Assembly (NCBI GenBank): GCA_918807975.1
Contig: OU964924.1
Location: forward strand, 17,405,695 to 17,469,694
DNA length: 64,000 bases
Origin: Aplidium turbinatum
Taxonomy: Eukaryota; Chordata; Ascidiacea; Aplousobranchia; Polyclinidae
Direction of reading: 5' to 3'
This document shows, piece by piece, positions 38,601 to 50,600 of this stretch. Within the stretch, counting starts at the first letter, position 1. Every line of letters starts with the position of its first letter. The position numbers and the translations under genes were made by a program. The notes below the pieces were generated by a model that was given only the letters and a program-made list of their open reading frames with translations, searched no databases and was not told where the DNA came from.

Positions 38601-41600
38601 ACACTCATTGATGGAGATACTGTATGCCAGGGGTGTGCAAACTGCAAACTGTGGTCCATGTGCTTTTTTTGCCCCCAGAAAGGTCCGGATTTTAAATAAT
38701 GTGTGGCCAGCTAGAAGATTTTCATATTAGTCTTAAGTTTGCAACGTTTAGTAAACATTATTTTTTGTTTGGCAACCTGACAATTTTAACCAGTGTGAAA
38801 TTATGCTAGCTAGGCGCAAACTAACTACGTGGTCATTTATTGCATGCGCATTTGTCATAATATGGTGAATAATAGATATTTCTAGGGAACACAAGTACGG
38901 TTCAGCACTTTACAATAGTACTGTTCGTTTCAAAAATATAGCCTAGTTGTGACAGTGCTGATGGTATGTTACCGCACTTTGCCTACGTTGAGGCTACTTA
39001 TGTACTTCACATAAGATATGTAGAGCACAGTTGTTTGATGGGTGTGTGGCGCACACACCCTGAATATATGCCACTGCAATATCCCTGGAATGGAGTGATT
39101 TACTGATTAGTTGACCCTGTTGTGCACTGTCTTCCTGACATTCAATTTAAAAATGGTTTTCGAGTTTGCCATTTACTCAACAAACCTCCTAAGAAACTCG
39201 AGTTGCTAAGCGATCTGTTCCCGACGGCCCTCCTTACTGCATAGTGTAGACCGACGTTGAAGTCATCGTTTCATGAAACTTCTAATTTACTCTTCAAATA
39301 AATCAAAAATTTGAAAAAAAATTGGCAACATTGAAGTTAGAGTCAGCCAGTTGTAAGTTGAGGAGTCGGAGTCATATATACCACAGAATTAAATACTAAA
39401 GAACACATATTTAACAAAGTTGCACTGATAAAACTGTATCTTCTGCTCTATAAGCGTATGTGGAAATCACCAGCATTACAGTGTGGAATGGATGCCTAGT
39501 TGCCTACTTTGCAGGTGTCTAAGTCGTGCTTTGCTCGTGTCATGCTTGTGGTAGCCTTACAAAATAAGGGTTGAATAATACCATCAAGACTCCGACAAAC
39601 AGGGTTGGTTGATTTAAATCAAATGATTTAAATCATTGATTTAAATCATGATTTAAATCAAACAATAAAATCAAAAAAATCAATTAAAAAAATCAAATGA
39701 GTTTTTATTTGCTAAAATAAAAATAAATACATCGACAAACGTTTCACTGCTTCTCTGTAATACAAAAGTTAGGCTATATTTAAATACTTAAGGCTATAGG
39801 CTATGCATGTTTTGAAAGGCAACTTAGTTTACTCGGCAGTTCACAAACAGTGTTGTTCACTAAACATAGTTTTTGAGCGATTTTTTTCCACTTTTGGTCT
39901 GGTTCATTCAGAAGTTCGAAATCGATTGGGCACTGCAAAAGCTGGCGAGCTTGTAAATCAAACAATAAAAATCAAAAAAATCAATTAAAAAAATCAAATG
40001 AGTTTTTATTTGCTAAAATAAAAATAGATACATCGACAAACGTTTCACTGCTTCTCTGTAATACAAAAGTTATATTTAAATACTTAAGGCTATAGGCTAT
40101 GCATGTTTTGAAAGGCAACTTAGTTTACTCGGCAGTTCACAAACAGTGTTGTTCACTAAACATAGTTTTTGAGCGATTTTTTTCCACTTTTGGTCTGGTT
40201 CATTCAGAAGTTCGAAATCGATTGGGCACTGCAAAAGCTGGCGAGCTTGTATTTATATACAAACTTCTCAATGCAAAATAAACTGCAATTTTGTGTCATC
40301 TGAACTTTTATTGTTTTGGTATGGTATGTCGGTAACATAATTATATTACACAGTTAAACTTTCTTTGCAAAAAGTCTGGTTGCAGGCTATGCATCAGTTG
40401 AGCAAAAAAGCAAAGTGATGTGTGCTCAAACGTAAGGAAAGATCTTAGTGTAGTGAGATGACAGTCTGAGACGTACCTCAATCTCGATATGCACATTATG
40501 ATTTAGTATAAAGCAACATATCACACCTACTTAAAAATATGTGCAATAGACAGGCTAGCCTACAATATGATAATCAAAATTATTAAAGACTTGCAAAGCA
40601 AAGCCTTTCAATCAATCAAGGGGTTAAAAATAATTCTGCTATTTTACTAAAATGATCTCTTCCCCCCCAAGTAGACTCGACGCTTTTTTATATAAAAAAA
40701 AATCAAAAAAATCTGATTTTTTTTAAAAAAATCGTGATTTTTTCCAACCCTGCTGACAAAAAATAGAAACAACAGCACTGAAAGCATTTGCACATTTTCT
40801 ATTTTGTTTGTTTTGTTGTGATTTGAACAACGTTATTCAAGTCAATTACCTGACTATGTTGTTTTACATCTGCTCAAAGAGAGAAAGTGATTTGCAGTGA
40901 AGAATGAAATGGATATTGGCAACTGTGTGGTAAGAATAGTGCGGCCCTGGTGATCTCCAACAGGCCAAAACAATTGTTGGTCACTTTAATCTTATTATTA
41001 TCGTCTAACGATTAATGCTGTTTAATACATCAGTTGACATCACTTCATGGTCGATGAAGATAGAGAGTGACCTTGGCAAACTTGGTTTCCATAGCAACAA
41101 ATCATCTTCACCACGACATTCCGCCAGTGGAGGTAAGATGCAATTGAGGTTAGCCCTGTTCAAAATTTTCAAATTTTTTAGCCTCAATATTTAGGCTTGC
41201 AACCATTGTTCCTGCAGCCCTTATTGATGCAGCAAAAAAATATTTGCCCTTGAAGAACTGCCCAGAATGGCGATAACACATGGTTGTCACATAAGTTACC
41301 TGCTAGCAAAGAAGGTGTCTTATTATAACTTTTCTCCGAACTACGGATACAGAGCTATTAGTTGTGTGTATCAAGGAACTTATGCCAGACTTTAACATTT
41401 GCAAGGAATTTTTTACTTTGCGTTCCATCCACCGCACAACGTAAGGGATAGATAAGCTATATTTCGTAAATTCTGTTCTTCCAGAAGCACATTTGGACCT
41501 GTCAAAGCTGTGTTCAGTGCAACAGATGAAGTGTCCTTCCATGTTGGAGATGAATCAGGGTCTTCATGGACTCAACAGATTGCGTGAAGAGGATAATCTT

Positions 41601-44600
41601 ACCCCTGTGATGTGGCTCCACTACAAGAATATATCGTTGTTAAGTCACTAAAGATGTCTAATGTGATGGAAATGGGAACATCAACAGTAAATTGGATTCG
41701 TGCCAATGCACTTAATCATCGCAAGTTTAAGAAATTTCTGGCAGAAATTAACGATGACTACAATGGAGACGTCATCATGTTCACTATCTTTGTTTGGTTA
41801 AGCCATGTTATGGTGACGTCAGAGCACCAAGTCAACGAATGATTCGAAAGTACACAAGGCTTTTTAGCGACATGATTGATCAATTTGAAAGTTGCATTAA
41901 CGGCAACGTTCGGTGGCTTAAACCGTTGAGAAAGCAACTTGGAAATATTCTGCAGCAAGGTAGTAGGCACGAAGGGCGAAACCGTCGGGCGAAAGCGTGC
42001 CTACCAGCGGGGGGGTGTGGGGGGCCTCCCCCAGAAATTTTTGAAAAACACTTCCAATTTGGTGCTCTCTGAGAGCATTTCCAAAACAAATCAAAAATAA
42101 AAATCTGTCAAATTGTGCTTCGCCTATGTCGTGATCATACATCCATTTAATGTTTAAAAGTCATGAACAATCTTAATTTTAACGTTGCAGGACCAAAATC
42201 CAGTGTTAGACATGGAGTAATAGTTGTCTAAATATTTAATTCGTCATGAATGTTCATTCTCAGATATTCAGTTAGGCCTACACTACAAAAACTAACACTT
42301 AGGCCTAAACATTACAACCGCAAGCAATTTGTACGAAAAGCTAGATAAGTTTGCCTCCTGCGTATAGAAGCTTAACGAACTAAATATTGCATCCGCACCT
42401 GAACGTTCATTGGCGAAGTAACGTTATATCAATGCTGTAAAAAGGGCAAAGGCATGACTATGAAAGCTAGTAGGCTAAAGTACATGGCGAGGAGACAACA
42501 AAAAACAGCAACAATCTTTTCGTCTTTATGATGCTGTGCTGTGTACCATGACGAGAGACCATTCTGTGCGTATGACCAGTTAGTCTAGCGGTTGAACCAT
42601 GGCTTACGTAATACAGGCCTTGCCATCGTGCAGGCTGGAGTCCAAGCTGGAGGCGAACAAAAACTCATGTCTATGACTTGCTAAACACACTTTTCAAGGC
42701 TTGTTTGCCCATTTTGTTAAATCCTGCTCGATTGATACCATATCAGTAAATAATAATCTTTTTTTTTTTAATTTAATTGATAAGTTATATGCATTCTATG
42801 TTCGATTTACAATGAATGACACATTTAAATAAAGCACATAGTAGAATAAAAGGTGTTAAATGAAACGGTACAAATGCACACAAGAAAACAATATTTCTTG
42901 TCAAGCATAATCTGCTATTATTAACGTTGATTTAACATCAGTAACGTAAATACAAGCACAACACAAAAGCACAATGAAAGACAATATGTAATGTATGAGT
43001 CATTCTATTATAATACAGTCAAAATTTTGAAATTTTGTAACCCATCCTCTCAGAATTTCTTTATTTTTTAATATATTAGAGCTATTGGGAAAAGATGAAG
43101 ATTGACATTTGCACTGTCAAAATCCATCAAGCAGTTTTCAAAATATCAACGATTATATTTTTGCCACCAGAGGCGCTATTTTCATATCACAAAAACAAAA
43201 ATAGCTTAGAATTCTTATTTTGTATGATGCAGAAATAATAAAAATATGTATTCTTATAGTTTTTGGGGCAAGGAATTCAAATATGTTATTACATTCGTGA
43301 AAAAAGCAACGGAAAACACTTTATTTTATTGTACAAAAGTTTTGGGGTACTCCATTTCAATGCCCCATATTTCAAACCTGCAAAAAGATTTTTTTCCCCT
43401 AACTAATGCATGTTAAACTGTCAAGAAAAGCTACCTGCTTCATGTAGAAAAGTATGATAAATACATTTTGTTGCAAGCTTCTGCAATTGACATGAATTTT
43501 TCATTGCTATATTCATAACGCTTTCAATCAATAGACTCGAAGTGTCATACAATTAAGGCACTAATGATGCTATAAAGTAGTAGAGCGAAATGCATATGCC
43601 ATAAATAGGCACTGCTGATTATTGATTTTTTAATAAAAAATACATGGTCAGTTGATCACACAGCATATGCATCGTGATGTCATAGTAAATGTTCAATAAG
43701 ATTGGTGACAGATTTTGATTTAAAAGACTTTTATTAAGTGCATCAAGTGCACCTTCGTTATTTGTAATTGCAAATTCTGATCTGTCAGTTTCAGATGTAC
43801 TTGATGATTAGCATGCATCATCACACTCATCCGTGTCAGAAGGGTTGCCCTTGGCTAGAATATCAAGCTCTGTTTTGCTTGTCTTTGGCAAGTGATGCAT
43901 AATTTCAATCTGGGTGTAATTGCATTGTGGGTTTTTATCAAACTTCTTGCCATGGGTATTTAATGTAATTGATTGGCGTGCTTTGGGAAGCTTAACTCCA
44001 TAATGGAGTTGTAAGACATTGCAGCATCTCGTTTGTCTCTTTTCACATCGCGCAATATGTATACTCAATAAGGATAAAGGCATATCTTTGCACTTAGTCG
44101 TAAATGCAATCTTCCACTTTGACTCCCGCTCTCCATTATGCAAGTTCTAGTTCATTTCGTTTCAACTGTGCAATGGGTAACAATTCTTGTCGTTTGGTAT
44201 ACCACGTTTTATGACATTCATCAGACTCCTTTGATTTTCCAATAAAGCCATTCTCCAGCTCCATAACTTTGACACATAAATTGTAGCAATAATGTTGTGT
44301 ATTGCACAGTATGTTCTACAGTAAGTTATTTGCCTATTAAATTCCTAAAAGTCATGATGATAACACATAATACATTGAGCACTCTGAAAGCATTGATCAC
44401 TATCATATATATACAGCAGTAGTCACAGTCTCATAACGACCAGAATTAAAGCAAATAGCCTTGCTATTTTGTTGTTGATGATTTAGCTAGCTTTCTGTAT
44501 TTCTTAATAAGAAGTGGCTATTTTTCCACACTTAATGCCATTGTTACAATCAGGTGTTGCCAGAGTTAGGATTAAAGTTAGGAAGGTTTAAGATAGGGTT

Positions 44601-47600
44601 TAAAGTTAGGAATAAGAATAGGGTTTTAATCTTTGCCCAGGACTAAAAAAAATTTCCAAACTACAAGTTTTTGTTTTCAATGGCTTTAATCTTTTCTCAA
44701 ATTTGGGCAGAATTCCTTATCTGGCAACACTATTGAGGCTATTATTATACTATTGTGTAAATATAACCACAGCCTTCTTAATAACTGAATAACTATTACT
44801 AAATTGATTTAACAAATTTAGTCAAGTTTCACAAGTCATTCCGTTCATTGTATGAAAAAACTGATACATTCTTGCAATAAACAATAGACATTCATATCAA
44901 GTATCCAACTGCAAAAGTTTACAAGACTACACATTTATCATATCTTTGGCAAGAAGCAAGTAATAATTGCAATTCATCACACATTTACGCCCCATTATGA
45001 ATTAATTGTTATTAAGTTACCTAAATATAACATGTGAGTAGTTAATTACAGTAGCCTATATGATTTTATTCAACCATAGGCTTGCCTTTTAGGTTCAAAG
45101 ACCGGAGCCGGTCAAATAGCCACTGCCGATAAAAAAACTAAAGTTTTAATCTCTTGCTTTGACCTAGCCCTGCGCAAAGATACTTTTAGGCTCTTGGTAA
45201 AATTCTCTGTCAAAAACAAACATGCAGAGTAACTTCTACTCTGTAATTTGTTTATTAAAAATTTTATCAAATCTTGATTGCTGAGAACCTGGCTGTATCT
45301 ATAGTAGAGAAGTCCTCTTTGATGTTTTGACTGTTCAAGGTACAGCTATAATGAAAAAACTACACCTATCTAGCAACTTAATGATTGTGAGAAATCTAAT
45401 GTAGCCTACAACAGTTAGTGACTATTCACCAGCTACAACATTAGCTTATAACATTACCAACATTAAGAACTTGTATTAGTAGACTATACTTTGCTGCTGT
45501 CAAAAATTCACATCTTCTAGCTTGCAGCATCGATTCCTGTTTTCCCAATCATTATCTTCACAAAGACCGATTCAACATGCGGCATGGTTGTTAAGAACTC
45601 GAACAAATGGCTACTTTAATACACGTTTGTACAAATTATGCTTCTAAAAGTTACACATATACAGTAATAAATAAAAAAAATTGTTCAAAATAAAATAAAA
45701 TCAACACTACATTGCTATTTCATAACCAAAATAAGAAAAAAGCCCCCTTCTAGTTAGTTGGCTACTTTCGTAAAATATTTTCTGAATCAATCATTGTGAC
45801 GATACATACGAGAAATACTACAAGATCGCGGAGGAGCAATTTTTTTCTTTCTCTTTATTATCTTATCGAATCTGAGAGAACTCTTCACTGCAAACAGTTC
45901 AAAAGCAAGCTTCGCCTCCAGCTTGGACTCCAGCTCGCACGATGGCAAGGCCTGTATTACGTAAGCCATGGGTTGAACGCATTGACGTCACTGGGAATTG
46001 GCTAAGCAGCTGGTGACGTTTTGCAAAACGAGTAAGGTTTATATTAATGTTTGCTCAGAATCAGATAAAATTGACATGTATCCTGCATCGCAGTCTGCAT
46101 GCAAACTTAGAATATATTAGAATCCCCAGCTGTTACAAAATTCTAAATCCAACAACGCCTTCTGTTTATTTAGAGAATTTTGAATTTTATTCCACAATAT
46201 CATTTCCTTTGCATTCTTGCATTTTATCCAGTGTTTACCTTTGAGTGCCTTCACAGACGGCAAAATCCGTCATTTTTATATTGATTCAACATCCGCAGAC
46301 GTTGAATCAATGTAAAAATGACGAATTTTGTTGTCTGGGTTTGTTCAAAATAAGTGTTTTACATCAAAATGACATTTTTCACAAATAACAATAGAGGCTA
46401 ATGAGATAAAGTCTCAGCGAAAACGTGTCAACGAAAAAAAGACATTTGCCAAATAGCGTTTGACATAAAAGACAAAGTTAAAACCTAAGTGGCAGTTTAG
46501 AATAAACCTGGGTATCGGCGTTGCATGTCTTAGTGTCATTGAAGTTGACCATTTAAATGCTCGCAAGGCATATGTTCGCAGGTCGTCCGTCGAAAAAGAC
46601 TGTAGCCGAATAGGGAACTAGCCGAATCGGACTAGCCGAATTGGACCGTAGCCGAATAGGGAACTAGCCGAATCGGACTAGCCGAATAGTAGCAGACTCT
46701 GTATTTGGCCCTCGTGCTTCTTCTATCGAGTTTTCTAAAATTAGTCGATACACCACAGATTGACACATTCTCGGAGTTGTATATTGAAAGGTCCTAACTG
46801 TTGCACTGGGTGGTGAGCTGGGGGCACACAAGAAGATGGTCCGCTGTTTGTAGCTTGGTGCCACAGATGCATGTAACTGAGCTCGTGTTGTAGCCCCACC
46901 TTACCATTGCAGATTTACTACGGCCAACACCTTTTTGGAGTCAATTCAAGGTTTTGCAGTTAGGCCAGGGTGCGTTTTTGGTCCTGTGGGAATGTATTCT
47001 GATTGTGGAACCTTCATTTCCGCATATGATGGGTCATTTTCAAATTATTTCCATTGCATAAGTCTTGTTTCTTTTTTTGTTGAAGTTAGTAACTTAGTGG
47101 CTGAACGTGTATTAGGAACCTTTTTCTTGATTTCAGCCTGGTCTGTGCAGCAGTTTATCCATAAAGAGGATTTTTATCGCATGTTCGTATTAGCTTCTTC
47201 GTCGTATGAGCTGTTCTTCCGGACTATATGTTTGGGCATGATGTCATCAGCCACTAGACAGTCTCGTCATCAAGGGCCTTCAATCCAAGCGTTCCATGTG
47301 GTGGTTGTTGGATTGGGCAGTCATGGACGACATGATCTACTGTCTGGTCTATGGCGTCACACTCGCATCCCGGTGAGGGAGCCAGGCCCCCATCTGCACA
47401 TGTCTGAACGAAAGCGACCGACGCCGGTTCGTAGGCGGTTAAGCCGGACCCACGCAAGTCTTGCGAGAGACATTCCCGGAGGGTGGGGATCGACGTCGGG
47501 TAGGAAATCACGGAGTCGGGAGGTGTTGTTTTGCCACTCCATGTTCCATGTGTAGTTCGTCCAGTGTGCCGCACTTATTCCAAGATCTTCAACGTTGTTC

Positions 47601-50600
47601 AGAAGCTGTCGTGCGGCGGGCGCAAATGGGCGTCTTGATTTCAGTCACTGCTGTCCTCCAGGTAGGCGCTGAAGTGTACTGTGGAGGAGGTGGTCGGGGT
47701 CCAGTGTGCGACGAGCAAGGGAAATCATGGCTCCTCTACGGCGAAGCTCAGCAGGTTGGATGCCTGCAAGGATGGGAAGGCAGTCTGTTGGAGTGGGACG
47801 CAGGCATCCAGTCACATTGCGTCATTGATTGTTCGTATTAGCCTTTCAGCTAAAGTGTTAACATCTCTTCTAATGCTTGGTGGTGCAATACCAGCTAGAA
47901 AGTAAAGTTTTCTGGTTTTGTAGGCTTCATACACGAATGGTGGAGTGCAGAGGAGTTTTATTGAGTGACGGGACCTGTTCCAAACATGGTATGCATATTC
48001 TGCCGTGACATAGCACAGTAGAGCCAATGCGGTCATTCTGAGGGTTTGTGGATCAGTGCCCCACCCAGAGTTTTTAAGCTTTCTCTAGATATTGTAGCTG
48101 AGAGCAAAGTCCAATGTCACTCCGAGGTCGACGGACAACGGTGTTAGGCAATGTTCCAGCTTTGTTCCTGACCTGGAGATTTTGGGGGTCTTTGCAGCTT
48201 CTCTGATCTTAAGGTGGAAAGAACATACTTGTGTCTGAAGGCTTAGCTTGGAGGTGACTGTATAATATTGTGTGAGCTCCTTGAGGGACTTTGTGAGGTT
48301 TTGTTCTACAGCAACAAAGGTCTTTTCTTATGATGCTATGCAAAGATGATCGGTGTGTAATGTATAAACCGCTTGATGCTTAGTGTGTTGATCTGTCTGC
48401 TGATTGGTGGTGTATACTGTATATTAGGGTGGATCGAAAAATCCAAAAATTTTATTTTTCTAAGCTAGTATGTCAAAAAGGTGCGAAATACCCATAATAA
48501 CATACATGCAAATTTTTTTTGGGTTTTGACAATTTTTTGATCGCCCCCCGCAAGGTTTTATTTTCCTAATATCGGGTTGGAGAAAGTCTCCCACAAAATT
48601 GGTCAAAAGCATAAATACTGTGTGACTCACTTATGCGCTTTATGATGTCATAATAAGCGACTTGTGTTTAAACAGATAGGCTACAATTGACCGTTTTATC
48701 ACCATTGCTAAAATACTTGGTTGGGTATCTCAACAATTAGCTGATGTAGCATTTGATTCTTCAAAAGAATTCTAGATATAAAAGAAGCTTTATAGTACAA
48801 TTATTGGAATTTGCTTGCACTGCAGGTTCCACAAAGTTTAATAAAAGTTATATGCGCTTCTTACAGATTAAAAGGCAGTTCACTTAGACTAGTACAGGTA
48901 ACCCTTCTGGGCGATGGCCTAGTTTTATTATTGCTTGGTACTCCCTTCATCAATCTTCACCATTCAGCGTACCAGTTTGACTGCACTGGTGAATGTAGCA
49001 TTGATCTGGCGATGCGAAACCCAGGATACTTGAATCACGCAGACACTCACGATGGCTGACTACAGCTCATTAATAGAACCCTTAGATTATATGTCAGCAA
49101 TAACAATCTGTATGAGAAACTGCAAGCATTGGTTACGTTCTTTATCCGTGTTTATGCTCCAATGTGGTTCGCAATAAAATCACACTCATCTTGCAAAGAT
49201 GGAGCTAGACACATTCACCAAATGATAACCACATAACGATATCTTAGTCAGAAGCACATAAAAATTATCGACCCAGTTATGCAGTGCACCGCAACTCATA
49301 CTTTGCTCATCCGGAAAATATAATTTTGGCTATGATAACTTATTATCGACCACACATTCGAGAACTAGGTCTGCGTGGAGTGATGAAAGCTAGAGCTGCA
49401 AAACCCAGCGGAAGAATACAAAAATTTAAAGTTCCCTCAAAGCTTAATTTTGATGCAGTGAAATACTTCGAATTGATTAACTGGACAGATCTTCCTATCA
49501 CGGAGCCTCCTGTAATTAAAACAATGACGGATGCTGAGCTCCTGCAATTCATCATGATAGATGTGACTCCCACTGTACTTTTTCCCGAATTTCCATGTCA
49601 CACGCAGGCTGTTGAAAGGCTCGTGCAAGCTGGTTACCGATGCATCTAAAGCAGTTTGTGGACCGAAATATCGAGACGGCTTCATTCGTGCCCGAATTGC
49701 TTCTCGTTAGTTAATGCCAACATTTGAGTCTAAACGTGACTTTTCTCACTTCAATTTGTAACTGTTTGTTATATTGCTTGCAGTCTTTGTATGCATGAGC
49801 GCATAAATTAATAGGAAGTGACTTTGCCAATGGGCCACCTGTCAACCCAGTCATATAAAGTTTAAGCTTGTGAGTCTATACTCGGCCATCTGATGGTGAT
49901 GGTTAATAGGCGTTTACCTGTTGGAACCGCGGGTGGTCCATCCGCCAAGTTACTTTAAAATAATCTGCTGAAAGAGGGTGAAGTCAAAACTCTTAAGTAC
50001 ACACATTTTCATTGTATTTGGTGTTATATTAGAACCTTTTGCCATGTCTGCAAAGCGAGTTAAAATCGAGAAAAAAAATTGCCATGCAGTTCTTGTATGT
50101 ATAAGTGCCTAAATTTGTATGTCGCGGGGGGAGATCAAAAACTTGTTCAAACCTCTTCAAATTTTTACAATGTGTTATGGTGATATATTGGCAACTTTTG
50201 CCATATCTAGCTAATTAAAATTGAGAAAAAAATTTTTTTTTGCCATTTTTGATCCACCCTACTGTATATGTTTGGTCTGCGAGAAGTTCATGCTTTAGTT
50301 CCTTTTTCTTTCTTGTGAGACAGAATTGTTCAGATTTCAGGGCAGTTGATGGAAAGCCAGGTGAGTGTAGCTTCGTCCAGTTCTGCTATGTCATGCATTC
50401 TATTTAGCACCTTATATATGGCGCATTCAAGAACGACATGGTCATCAGTTTGTTCCTCTAGACTCTGCGCCGCACTCGCAGGTTGATGAGGGAGCCGGAC
50501 CCCACTTGTACATATTGGAGTGGAAGTTGCAGACTCCAGTTCGAATTCTATTGAGCTTAACCCAAGTCAGCCGGGGCAGGTTCATACCAGTGGGACGTGC

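Larger units (their letters stand above)
42599..45969. mobile_element. 3.4-kb element with ~58-bp inverted ends
   Basis: ATGGCTTACGTAATACAGGC ... AAGCTGGAGGCGAA at 42599-42656 recurs inverted at 45911-45969 with few differences. The interior is very AT-rich with a minus-strand frame 43808-44143, a small MITE (44554-44730) and a solo foldback end (45094-45127). No target duplication was found, so it could also be two separate insertions. Confidence 0.5.

Noticed and set aside
45787-45969. short protein starting MAYVIQALPSCELESKLEAK
   Set aside because: The start lies in an inverted end that occurs again at 42599, where the frame stops at once; no other support.
46935-47555. 206-residue plus-strand open frame
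   Set aside because: It is antisense to two Jockey-like LINE fragments with recognisable motifs on the minus strand; no family resemblance of its own.
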